Below, piece after piece: positions 1-7,243 of a stretch of 64,000 nt of DNA. Each line of letters begins with the position of its first letter. Position 1 is the first letter of the stretch. Source of the stretch: Pseudomonas batumici (GTDB taxonomy: Bacteria > Pseudomonadota > Gammaproteobacteria > Pseudomonadales > Pseudomonadaceae); assembly GCF_000820515.1 (NCBI RefSeq), contig NZ_JXDG01000004.1, positions 22,688 to 86,687 of the forward strand, given 5' to 3'. The notes beneath the pieces were generated by a model. That model worked only from the letters and a program-made list of their open reading frames with translations. It ran no database searches and was not told where the DNA came from. The translations under genes were made by a program, and so were the position numbers.

Positions 1-1723
1 TGATCCACGGCTGCTCACCGCAGGCCTCGCAGATCCAGGCTCGCGGATCTTCCAGGGAAATCAGCTCAAGCCCATGGCGGCGTACCGAGTAGTGATAGAG
101 GCCGCGTTCGAAACCTTGCACATTCATCAGCACCGCATACACCTCGGTGCCTTGCAACGAACCGCCGGCCGGTGAGGTTTTCTTCAGGAAATAGTCGCCC
201 ATGCGGTTCTGTTCCATGACAGTTGCGCCCCAGGTGTAGTAGAGCAACAGGGACAGTTGCTGAGCGCTCAACGGCTGGTCACTGAAGGTTCGCGTCGTGC
301 GGCGATTGCACAGCGAATCGAGCAACGTCGCTTGAGCGGTCGCGCCGGAAGGCACCAGCAGCGGGTTCTCCAGGGGAATGAACGGATGGGAGAAATAGTC
401 CTTGAACGCCGACGGCTGACGTTGCTCCGAGGCCTTGTGCTCAAGCTCGGTTTCCAGATCGCTGACGCTGATGTAGGGCGTGTGCAGCCCGGTCCGGGTG
501 CTCAGGTAAAACTCCAGCGCGGCGTCCCAATGGGTCCAGAGCTCGAGTGGCGGGTTGCGCTCATCGCCGGTGGCCGTGTCCGATGGCGTTGCGACCGGCA
601 GTAGCACACCGTGGCTGATCAGTGCCCGCAGGAACGCCAGGTTCTCACCCTGTGTGGGACTCTGCAAAACACCCGGCAGCAACAAGGCACTGGCCAGCGT
701 CTGGGGACTCAGGAAATGGCGCAGCAACGGCAGAAACGTCACACCAAACTCCAGGCTCAGATCCCGCTGCCGATCGCGGATAAAGAACGACGCCGAGCCA
801 ACACTGAGCCAGGTGCTTTCCCTGAGCTTCAACAGGGCTTTTGCCCCCTGCTCGAATTGTGTTTGTGCCTCCTGCCGGTCGCAGCCCCGCCAGAACAAGG
901 CTCTGGGCCGAAGGGATTTGATGGCCGTGATCAACGTCAACAGTTCTGCGTCATCGGCTTTTTGCGAAATATCCCACTCCAAGGTGATCGCTTTCACCGG
1001 TGAGGAGGCGAGCAACTGACGCAAGATGTCCCAATCCCGCTGCGGATCGCCGATGTGTATTTCAATCAGTCGGTCCAGCGGCAATGAGCGCAAGTAGTCG
1101 TTCAGGTCGTAACCCAGGGTTCTGGCGGTGGTGATCGCGCTGTCGAGGTCCAGCAGGAAGCCCGAGCCGCTGCGCTCGACCACGCGGGAGATGAACTCGC
1201 CTTCGGATTGCGCCTGGGCATCGTGCAACGAAAACAACCGCGGCGCGTTTTCCAGCACCAGCGGCGTTGCCGTGAGTTCACGCAATTCAATGGCGTTGGC
1301 CACCACCGTGTCGGCCACCTCCTGGGCCAGGCTCGGCAAGATGAAATGCTGAGTGTCTCCGCCCTGAAAGCGCGACCAGGAAATATGCTCGGCCAGCCAG
1401 GGCGAACGGGTTTTGTCGCACAGTCGCCGAGTCATTTGCAGATACTCGCGGTCCATCGCGATGCCCACGCTGCCCAGGGACAAACTGGAAGAATGCAGCA
1501 AGCTCGGCACCCGGGCGCCGAGCTCAATCAGGCGAGGCTCCAGAATGCAGTGCGTCGGTTGAAACTCGACGTAATCGAAGTGCGGCAAACCCTCGGTGAG
1601 AATCCGTTCGACAGTCCGGTCGAGCCCCGCCTCCGATAATTCATCCTGAGCGGAGCGCCGTGGCAAATGGTATTCCAGCCCGACTCCGGCCTCGGGAAAG
1701 TTCGAAGCATCAAACATCGTCAT
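1..1723 (-). CDS. MNIO (DUF692) oxidase fused to SagB-type dehydrogenase, 3' part cut by window edge
   Basis: The reading frame is open for 574 codons from ATG at 1723 to the left edge, so the C-terminus is missing. Residues about 1-275 carry the DUF692/MNIO pattern of metal-binding blocks: LHSSSLSLGS (His77), AEHISW (His113), LENAP (Glu158), LLDLDS (about 191-195), EIHIGD (His223) and TLEWD (Glu249). Residues about 460-560 read as a SagB/nitroreductase-like FMN domain: RRTTRTF, then SPAGGSLQGTEVYAV and GLYHYSVRRHGLEL. Residues about 325-376 have winged-helix-like hydrophobic spacing and might bind a leader peptide; that part is inference. MNIO enzymes perform oxidative rearrangements of Cys, Asp or Asn in RiPP peptides; SagB proteins oxidise azolines to azoles. 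A strong AGGAGG lies 5 nt before the ATG. It is the last visible gene of a four-gene run, 16 nt after the HExxH gene. The two domain calls are firm; the joint reaction is unknown. Confidence 0.8.
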   Translation of the reverse strand, partial: MTMFDASNFPEAGVGLEYHLPRRSAQDELSEAGLDRTVERILTEGLPHFDYVEFQPTHCILEPRLIELGARVPSLLHSSSLSLGSVGIAMDREYLQMTRRLCDKTRSPWLAEHISWSRFQGGDTQHFILPSLAQEVADTVVANAIELRELTATPLVLENAPRLFSLHDAQAQSEGEFISRVVERSGSGFLLDLDSAITTARTLGYDLNDYLRSLPLDRLIEIHIGDPQRDWDILRQLLASSPVKAITLEWDISQKADDAELLTLITAIKSLRPRALFWRGCDRQEAQTQFEQGAKALLKLRESTWLSVGSASFFIRDRQRDLSLEFGVTFLPLLRHFLSPQTLASALLLPGVLQSPTQGENLAFLRALISHGVLLPVATPSDTATGDERNPPLELWTHWDAALEFYLSTRTGLHTPYISVSDLETELEHKASEQRQPSAFKDYFSHPFIPLENPLLVPSGATAQATLLDSLCNRRTTRTFSDQPLSAQQLSLLLYYTWGATVMEQNRMGDYFLKKTSPAGGSLQGTEVYAVLMNVQGFERGLYHYSVRRHGLELISLEDPRAWICEACGEQPWI

Positions 1724-1739
1724 GCTCGCCTCCTTGGCT

Positions 1740-2897
1740 TCAAGCGGTCAGCCCCAGCAACTGTCCATCCCCCGCCGATCTCGATATCACCAATAGTCCG
1801 GCGTGTTGACTTTCCAGTGCCCTGACTTCTTTGGCCAGGTTCTCCAGAAGCTGGCGTCCCTGGGGGGTGAAATCAGCGCTGGCTTCGAAATCCGGCAATG
1901 CCTTGATCAAACCTTGCAGGATGAACACCAGGCGGCTCTGAGCCCGTTGCAGCTCACGGGGTGGGTACGAGTGAACCCGCCCCAGGTATTTGACCAACGC
2001 GATGTAGACGAAAAACGCATGGAAATAGCCATAGAAATCACGTTTCTGTCCTGACCACGGCAAGGTGAACGACGCCTCGCGAGAGGCCTCTTCCTTGACC
2101 ACCGGGCACACTTCGACAATGTTATAGAGCAACTGATGAGTGGCCTCATGCACCAGTGACTCTTCCAGGTCGAGTATCGAATCATCCCGGTTCGATAGGA
2201 GGATGACGCTGGTGAAACGCGAAGCCGAACAGCTTCGAAATGAACCGTCGGGCAAATAACAGATAGACTTGACCAGTTTTCTGAACTGCTCACGGCAGGC
2301 GGGCCATGTGCGTTCTATCCGCAACAAGGCAATATTCACCACATCGCAAAAGAAATTCACGGAATGACCATTGCGCTGCAATTGTTTACGGGTCGCTTCA
2401 TCTTCCGGAAACTCATAACTGGGAGGTGCCACCCTCGCCACCAGCGGGTCGACATCGAACCGATACACCGGGGGGCAATAATCGTTCGTACGAGCACGGT
2501 CGGTTGTTTTCACGCGGAGCAACATGTGTGGAAACTCGAGCAACATGTTTTCCAGCGCCTGTGTATCCGCCACCTTTTTTGTGATGATCAGGTTGACATG
2601 ATGAGTGGTCAATACCTGCCACACTTGAAACACCGGGTCATTAATGATCAAACGCTGTTCGTGGCTCGGAGGCACGATAAGATTGAACGCCTGCTCGAAA
2701 AAATCCGCCAAATGCGGAGCCTGGGGAAACAGTTGAAAAAGCTCGGTGTACAGCTCAACAAAATTTGTGTAGCGATTTTGACTGACACGTTCCAGTAATG
2801 CTTCAAATCGTGAATGATCTGCATCTGGCAGGAAGGTCGTGCCCTGAAATAAATCGTCGACGGATAGCTCATGCAGACCACTGTTCCCGATGTCCAT
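1740..2897 (-). CDS. HExxH-type (2-oxoglutarate) peptide beta-hydroxylase homologue
   Basis: The product has 385 residues. It contains VHEATH at residues 249-254, a HExxH metal-binding motif, followed after about 40 residues by SGQKRDFYGYFHAFFVY, the second conserved block of the 'HEXXH motif-containing putative peptide modification protein' family (TIGR04267-like). Members of that family are now regarded as 2-oxoglutarate-dependent peptide beta-hydroxylases acting on RiPP precursors rather than as proteases. There is no signal peptide, so it is probably cytosolic. The gene lies 14 nt after the acetyltransferase gene and 16 nt before the MNIO-SagB gene, so the three are surely cotranscribed. 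The N-terminal 230 residues show no motif I can name. A zinc peptidase is the main alternative, but the FYGYFHAFFVY block and the neighbours favour the hydroxylase reading. Confidence 0.72.
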   Translation of the reverse strand: MDIGNSGLHELSVDDLFQGTTFLPDADHSRFEALLERVSQNRYTNFVELYTELFQLFPQAPHLADFFEQAFNLIVPPSHEQRLIINDPVFQVWQVLTTHHVNLIITKKVADTQALENMLLEFPHMLLRVKTTDRARTNDYCPPVYRFDVDPLVARVAPPSYEFPEDEATRKQLQRNGHSVNFFCDVVNIALLRIERTWPACREQFRKLVKSICYLPDGSFRSCSASRFTSVILLSNRDDSILDLEESLVHEATHQLLYNIVEVCPVVKEEASREASFTLPWSGQKRDFYGYFHAFFVYIALVKYLGRVHSYPPRELQRAQSRLVFILQGLIKALPDFEASADFTPQGRQLLENLAKEVRALESQHAGLLVISRSAGDGQLLGLTA

Positions 2898-2911
2898 TTT
2901 TCAACTTTCCC

Positions 2912-3388
2912 TCAGGTAGACGGTAACGGCTTCGCCATCGTCAGACTGGCGATGCCATAACCCAGTTGTTCATAAAGTCGACGCGCCGCAGCGTTGGAAC
3001 CAAAGACATGCAGTCGCACTTCTTCGCATCCTGCCTGGCGTGCCCATGACTCAAGGGCCAGCAGTGATTGTCTGGCATAACCCTGGCGACGCTCTCCAGG
3101 GTCAATGTAAATATCCAGAATGAAGGCGATCTTGCCGACACCGGCGTATCGTTCGACCACCCATAATTCGCCAATACGATGCTCTTGGGTCTTGATCACC
3201 CAGAGTTGGTTGTCTTCAGTCAGTCGTCCTTGCGGCAACAATTGCTCGAAGACGCTTCGTGCCTTTTGCGACGCTTGCACCCGGGTCCATTCGCCCGCGG
3301 CAACCATACCGTCGCTATATTCAGCAACCGCTCTTTCGGCGAACCTGATAAAGTCCGCGTCATCCATGGGAGCCAAGGTGACAGACAT
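2912..3388 (-). CDS. GNAT-family N-acetyltransferase
   Basis: This is a 158-residue single-domain GNAT protein. The acetyl-CoA loop (motif A) is visible as YIDPGERRQGYAR at about residues 94-106, and motif B as LHVFGSNAAARRLYEQLGYG near the C-terminus. GNAT enzymes move an acetyl group from acetyl-CoA to an amine. It sits between the precursor-like gene and the HExxH gene in the same orientation, which suggests it either caps the modified peptide or gives self-protection by acetylating the product. Both roles are inference. Family assignment is firm; the substrate is not visible. Confidence 0.85.
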   Translation of the reverse strand: MSVTLAPMDDADFIRFAERAVAEYSDGMVAAGEWTRVQASQKARSVFEQLLPQGRLTEDNQLWVIKTQEHRIGELWVVERYAGVGKIAFILDIYIDPGERRQGYARQSLLALESWARQAGCEEVRLHVFGSNAAARRLYEQLGYGIASLTMAKPLPST

Positions 3389-3500
3389 GTGTCATTCACT
3401 CCGCACTCGACCGCTTCGTCTCATGACGGTTCATAAAGCCATTCGACGTACCCCCAGAAAGACTCATCTTTCGGGGCACGCCAAATGGCATCAGCGGTGG

Positions 3501-3758
3501 TTAATCCATCCGCGCTTGTTGCTGCTGGGTATCAAATATGGCACGCGTCCCCAGGCTGTTTCGGATACCGGAAGAGGCGACTGTCAGCTGTGCGGCATTA
3601 ATTCCTTTGACCGCCGCGACTTCATCAGTGCTTAAATGCACGCCGATACTCTTGGCTGCAGCAACAGGATCGCTCTGCAGAGCACTGGCAAATTGTTCAT
3701 CCATCACGGCACGTCCAACTACCGTGGCCAAACGCTCCTGATTGACTTTATTGCTCAT
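3501..3758 (-). CDS. Putative RiPP precursor peptide, 85 aa
   Basis: ATG at 3758 is chosen because AGGAGA lies just upstream at normal spacing; the longer frame to 3851 has no such site. The N-terminal two thirds look like a helical leader: VVGRAVMDEQFASALQSDP (residues 13-31) then SIGVHLSTDEVAAV (37-50). This follows the 'GRA..D..F...L..DP..A....G..LS..E...' pattern seen in several RiPP leader families with nitrile-hydratase-like or Franean1_4349-like leaders. The tail, from about residue 52, is less conserved in character: ASSGIRNSLGTRAIFDTQQQ followed by QARMD at the C-terminus. There is no Cys anywhere, so thioether or thiazole chemistry is not possible; Ser, Thr, Asn, Gln and the C-terminal Asp85 are the candidate modified residues. 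The gene is first in the cluster, 112 nt before the GNAT gene, a gap usual where a precursor is made in excess. Confidence 0.7.
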   Translation of the reverse strand: MSNKVNQERLATVVGRAVMDEQFASALQSDPVAAAKSIGVHLSTDEVAAVKGINAAQLTVASSGIRNSLGTRAIFDTQQQQARMD

Positions 3759-3841
3759 GGTACTTCTCCTTGTTGTTTCGACACGCGAAAAATGCCCCCT
3801 GACGAAGCCTGAAAACTTCCTTGTCCGTCCTGAGGACTTTG

Positions 3842-3869
3842 AATATAGCAAGGCCGCTGTTCTTTTCCA
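3842..3869 (-). promoter_or_regulatory. Possible sigma-70 promoter of the RiPP-like cluster
   Basis: On the minus strand TGGAAA (3869-3864) and TATATT (3847-3842) are separated by 16 nt, about 85 nt before the precursor ATG. An 11-bp palindrome GTCCTGAGGAC at 3827-3837 lies where the transcript would begin and could be an operator. The match is modest and nothing else supports it. Confidence 0.3.
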
Positions 3870-4031
3870 GTCATAACCCTATCCCCCTTTAAACCGTTTC
3901 ACGATAATGGGGTTTGAGGAGTAATGGACCAAAAAAACAACGTAAGCCCTGTATTTCGGGTTGGGAAACAGCGGAATAGGGGCAGTGAACAACTATCGGC
4001 TTATTACTAAAAAACTGCGCGATTCAGACGT

Positions 4032-4088
4032 GTCCTATATCTAATTCCAGGAAGCTCGCCTGTACCGATAGTCCTATATTTTTATAGG
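4032..4088. repeat. Direct repeats and AT-rich dyad in the rsmE/precursor gap
   Basis: The 420-nt gap 3759-4178 has no convincing gene and is much more AT-rich than its flanks. It holds two copies of GTCCTATAT (4032-4040 and 4071-4079); the second is part of a perfect dyad CCTATA-TTTT-TATAGG (4073-4088). These may be regulator sites for the peptide cluster or relics of an insertion boundary. Their function is not known. Confidence 0.35.
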
Positions 4089-4126
4089 CTCTTATCAATG
4101 TCGCTTAAATAAACGCTATTAAGTCA

Positions 4127-4146
4127 GAGCGCCGGAAACGACGCTC
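4127..4146 (-). terminator. Possible terminator after rsmE
   Basis: On the minus strand GAGCGTC and GGCGCTC pair around a 6-nt loop about 33 nt after the rsmE stop. The following sequence is T-rich but has no clean T-run, so termination is only plausible. Confidence 0.35.
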
Positions 4147-4178
4147 GGTCAGGCAGGCAATGGATAGCCCGGAAATAC

Positions 4179-4886
4179 TCAGAACAGGCGGGCGAGCAGG
4201 GCGGTCACGGCGGTCTCGACCCGCAGGATGCGTTCGCCGAGCTGTACCGGTTGCAGCCCGGCCTTGCCCAGCAGGTCGATCTCGTAGGGAATCCAGCCGC
4301 CTTCCGGGCCGATGGCCAGGGTCACCGGCTCATCCAGGCCACGTGGGCAGGGCGGGTAGTTGCCGGGATGGCCAACCAGGCCGAGGGTGCCGGCGCTGAT
4401 GGCCGGCAGACGGTCCTCGACGAAGGGCTTGAAGCGCTTCTCGATGATGACTTCCGGCAGAACGGTGTCGCGGGTCTGCTCCAGCCCGAGGATCAGTTGC
4501 TCACGAATCGCCTCGGGCTCCAGGAACGGCGTCTGCCAGAAGCTCTTTTCCACGCGGTAGCTGTTCACCAGCACCACCTTGGGCACACCCAGGGTGGCGA
4601 CGGTCTGGAACACCCGCCGGAGCATTTTCGGGCGCGGCAGGGCCAGCACCAGGGTCAGCGGCAGTTTCGCCGGTGGCGCTCGATCCAGGCTGACCCGCAG
4701 CTCGGCCTCGTTGGCGTCCAGGCGCAGCACCTCGGCGCTGCCCATCAGGCCGCCGATACGCCCCACCCGCAGGCTGTCGCCCACCGCCACCCGGTGGACT
4801 TCCTGCATATGGGTCAGGCGCCGGTCGCGCAGCACGACGAGGTCGGCCGCGATGAAGTCGGCCTCCTCCAATAGCAGCAGGTTCAC
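4179..4886 (-). CDS. rsmE: 16S rRNA (uracil-1498-N3)-methyltransferase RsmE
   Basis: The 235-residue product methylates N3 of U1498 in helix 44 of 16S rRNA using S-adenosylmethionine. The SPOUT-fold knot is recognisable in the C-terminal half: LGLVGHPGN, then LAIGPEGGW, and [16 protein letters not shown] at the end. The N-terminal part matches the PUA-like RNA-binding region ([12 protein letters not shown]). The start overlaps the tatC stop by 4 nt, so it is translationally coupled to tatABC at the end of the ubi-his-tat run, as in other Pseudomonas genomes. Length is normal for the family. Confidence 0.95.
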   Translation of the reverse strand: MNLLLLEEADFIAADLVVLRDRRLTHMQEVHRVAVGDSLRVGRIGGLMGSAEVLRLDANEAELRVSLDRAPPAKLPLTLVLALPRPKMLRRVFQTVATLGVPKVVLVNSYRVEKSFWQTPFLEPEAIREQLILGLEQTRDTVLPEVIIEKRFKPFVEDRLPAISAGTLGLVGHPGNYPPCPRGLDEPVTLAIGPEGGWIPYEIDLLGKAGLQPVQLGERILRVETAVTALLARLF

Positions 4887-5665
4887 GTCAGCGGGGCTGG
4901 CGGTTGGGCGTCGTTGTCGGCGGACTCTTCATCGCGGTGTTTGCGCACCAGGCCGCCGAACAGCACGCCGATCTCGAACAGCAGCCACATCGGCACGGCC
5001 AGCAGGGTCTGGGAGAACACATCCGGCGGGGTCAGGATCATGCCGACCACGAAGCAGCCGATGATCACGTAGGGGCGGATCTTCTTCAGGTATTTGACGT
5101 CGACCACGCCGATCCACACCAGCAGTACCACCGCCACCGGGATTTCGAAGGCCACGCCGAAGGCGAAGAACAGCGTCATGACGAAGTCGAGGTAGCTGGT
5201 GATGTCGGTCATCATTTCCACGCCGGCCGGGGTCGCGGCGGCGAAGAACTTGAAGATCAGCGGGAACACCAGGAAGTAGGCGAAGGCCATGCCGGTGTAG
5301 AACAGCACGATGCTCGACACCAGCAGCGGCACGGCGATGCGTTTTTCATGCTTGTACAGGCCCGGCGCGATAAAGCCCCAGATCTGGTGCAGGATCACCG
5401 GGATGGCCAGGAACAGCGAGACCATCATGGTCAGCTTGAGCGGCGTCAGGAACGGCGACGAGACGTCGGTGGCGATCATCGTCGCCCCCGCCGGCAGGTA
5501 CTGGCGCAGCGGGATGGAAACGAAGGTGTAGATCTGCTGGGTAAAGGCGAACAGCCCGGCGAAGATCAGGAAGATCGCCGCGACACAGCGCAGCAGGCGG
5601 GTGCGCAACTCGGTGAGGTGCGAAACCAGCGGCATGTGCTGGTCATTTTCCGGAATATCGCTCAT
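4883..5665 (-). CDS. tatC: Twin-arginine translocase subunit TatC
   Basis: TatC is the inner-membrane receptor that binds twin-arginine signal peptides of folded proteins. The 260-residue product has the conserved N-terminal [11 protein letters not shown] block before the first membrane segment and six hydrophobic segments in total, with [16 protein letters not shown] in the first cytoplasmic loop. The tail is hydrophilic and ends shortly after residue 235. Four-nucleotide overlaps with tatB upstream and rsmE downstream indicate coupled translation. Confidence 0.97.
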   Translation of the reverse strand: MSDIPENDQHMPLVSHLTELRTRLLRCVAAIFLIFAGLFAFTQQIYTFVSIPLRQYLPAGATMIATDVSSPFLTPLKLTMMVSLFLAIPVILHQIWGFIAPGLYKHEKRIAVPLLVSSIVLFYTGMAFAYFLVFPLIFKFFAAATPAGVEMMTDITSYLDFVMTLFFAFGVAFEIPVAVVLLVWIGVVDVKYLKKIRPYVIIGCFVVGMILTPPDVFSQTLLAVPMWLLFEIGVLFGGLVRKHRDEESADNDAQPPAPLT

Positions 5666-6123
5666 GGGGCTCGCGGCGGCAAAGTAGGGTCATGAGGCGC
5701 AGGCGTGCCGCTTGGCGTCGCGCTTGCGGGTTCTGTCGGGTGCGCCGCGGGTTCCACGGCGCCGGCGACCGCTACCGGCTCGGCGGCGCTCACTGGCGTC
5801 AACGGGACTTCCGGCGACACCGGCGGCACGGTGTGGATCGTCTGTTCCACCACTGGTTCGGCCGGGGTGCTCGCGGGCGTCGGCGAGAGCATCTTGCGGG
5901 CTTCCTGCTCCAGGGACAGGATGTGCTCGTTGTGCAGTTGCCGGCGGATCTCGTCGGCACCGATCTCGCGTTCCACTTCCTGCTTGATCGCATTGAAGCT
6001 GCGCTTCAACCGGCCGACCCACAGGCCTGCCGTGCGCGCGGCATGGGGCAGGCGCTCGGGGCCGAGCACCAGCAGGGCCACCAGGCCCACGAGCAGCAGT
6101 TCACTGAAGCTGATACCGAACAT
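5662..6123 (-). CDS. tatB: Twin-arginine translocase subunit TatB
   Basis: The product has 153 residues. It begins [20 protein letters not shown] with the polar Glu8 in the membrane helix, followed by GPERLP and an amphipathic helix, the TatB signature. TatB forms the substrate-receptor complex with TatC. The tail from about residue 82 is rich in Pro, Ala and Val, as usual for Pseudomonas TatB. It overlaps tatC by 4 nt and starts 10 nt after the tatA stop. Confidence 0.96.
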   Translation of the reverse strand: MFGISFSELLLVGLVALLVLGPERLPHAARTAGLWVGRLKRSFNAIKQEVEREIGADEIRRQLHNEHILSLEQEARKMLSPTPASTPAEPVVEQTIHTVPPVSPEVPLTPVSAAEPVAVAGAVEPAAHPTEPASATPSGTPAPHDPTLPPRAP

Positions 6124-6133
6124 TAGTCAGTGC

Positions 6134-6412
6134 TCACGAGTGGTTGCGGGGTTCTTCAACCTTCTGCGCCTGCACGTCGATGGTATGCGGCGTGTTCTGC
6201 TGGGTGGTGGCCTGCGGCTGCACCGGCGGCGCCGGTTGCACTACAGGAGGGGCTGTCGGCTCGGCAGGCTTTTCGTCGTCGCTCATGGCCTTGCGAAAGC
6301 CCTTGATCGCATCGCCGACATCGGCGCCGAGGTTTTTCACTTTCTTGGTGCCGAACACCAGCACGACGACAATCAGGATAACGATCCAGTGTTTCCAGTC
6401 AAAAATGCCCAT
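6134..6412 (-). CDS. tatA: Twin-arginine translocase subunit TatA
   Basis: This is the 92-residue pore-forming subunit. It starts [20 protein letters not shown], followed by the [10 protein letters not shown] hinge and an amphipathic helix ([13 protein letters not shown]). ATG at 6412 is used because the protein then begins as all TatA proteins do; the frame extends further upstream only by chance. The C-terminal 45 residues are Pro/Gln-rich and probably disordered. It is 23 nt from hisE. Confidence 0.96.
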   Translation of the reverse strand: MGIFDWKHWIVILIVVVLVFGTKKVKNLGADVGDAIKGFRKAMSDDEKPAEPTAPPVVQPAPPVQPQATTQQNTPHTIDVQAQKVEEPRNHS

Positions 6413-6435
6413 GGTGCTGCTCCTCTCGAAAGTTG

Positions 6436-6768
6436 TTAGGCGGACGGACGCGAGGCTTTCTCGACGTGTCCGGACAGGCCGAAGCGACGATCCAGTTCGT
6501 CCAGCACGGCCTGCGGATGCTGCCCCAGTTGGGCGAGCATGACCAGACTGTGGAACCACAAATCGGCGGTTTCGTAGATCAGGTCGCTGCAGTCGCCGCT
6601 GATCGCGGCATCCTTGGCGGCCAGGATAGTCTCGACCGATTCTTCGCCGACTTTTTCCAGGATCTTGTTCAGACCCTTGTGATAGAGGCTGGCGACGTAG
6701 GAGCTGTCGGCGGCGGCGCCTTTGCGCTCTTCCAGCACCTGGGCCAGACGGTTCAGGGTGTCAGTCAT
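6436..6768 (-). CDS. hisE: Phosphoribosyl-ATP pyrophosphatase HisE
   Basis: HisE hydrolyses phosphoribosyl-ATP to phosphoribosyl-AMP, step two of histidine synthesis. The 110-residue all-helical MazG-like protein shows [19 protein letters not shown] and [14 protein letters not shown], the metal-binding Glu/Asp blocks. In pseudomonads HisE is a separate protein rather than fused to HisI, as here; hisI ends 2 nt upstream. Confidence 0.96.
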   Translation of the reverse strand: MTDTLNRLAQVLEERKGAAADSSYVASLYHKGLNKILEKVGEESVETILAAKDAAISGDCSDLIYETADLWFHSLVMLAQLGQHPQAVLDELDRRFGLSGHVEKASRPSA

Positions 6769-6770
6769 GT

Positions 6771-7163
6771 TCAGTGTCCTGCGGCGTAGATGCTGTGCGG
6801 GTCCTTGAGGACCGGATCGACGATCTTCCAGCCGCTGTTTTCATACACGCGGTAGAAGCAACTGTGGCGGCCGGTGTGGCAGGCGATGTCGCCGACCTGC
6901 TCGACCATCAGGATGATCACGTCGGCGTCGCAGTCCAGGCGCATTTCGTGCAGGTGCTGCACGTGGCCCGACTCTTCGCCCTTGCGCCACAGCTTGCCAC
7001 GGGAACGTGACCAGTAAATGGCGCGATTCTCGGCGGCGGTCAGCTGCAGCGATTCGCGGTTCATCCAGGCCATCATCAGGATGCGCCCGGTCTTGTGATC
7101 CTGGGCAATGGCCGGCACCAGGCCGTCGCTGTCCCATTTGATCTCGTCCAGCCAGTCTTTCAT
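6771..7163 (-). CDS. hisI: Phosphoribosyl-AMP cyclohydrolase HisI
   Basis: HisI opens the adenine ring of phosphoribosyl-AMP, step three of histidine synthesis. The 130-residue product shows [18 protein letters not shown], then LDCDAD and [12 protein letters not shown]; Cys78, Cys95 and Cys102 fit the zinc-binding set. The frame is open far upstream into ubiB, but ATG at 7163 gives the family's normal N-terminus ([10 protein letters not shown]). It lies 80 nt after ubiB and 2 nt before hisE. Confidence 0.96.
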   Translation of the reverse strand: MKDWLDEIKWDSDGLVPAIAQDHKTGRILMMAWMNRESLQLTAAENRAIYWSRSRGKLWRKGEESGHVQHLHEMRLDCDADVIILMVEQVGDIACHTGRHSCFYRVYENSGWKIVDPVLKDPHSIYAAGH

Positions 7164-7243
7164 CTTCGACTCCGACAACCGGGCACCACCCGCGTGGTTG
7201 TGCCTCGGTGAATGAACAGTGTGCCAGCCCACGGCCTGACTGG

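Noticed and set aside
1740..2897. HExxH gene read as a zinc metalloprotease
   Set aside because: The second conserved block and the RiPP-like context fit the peptide-modification family better, though a protease cannot be fully ruled out.
3924..4010. A 28-residue open frame on the plus strand, preceded by GAGGAG
   Set aside because: The ribosome site is only 2 nt from the ATG, the product matches nothing and the region looks like a control region. A leader peptide cannot be excluded.
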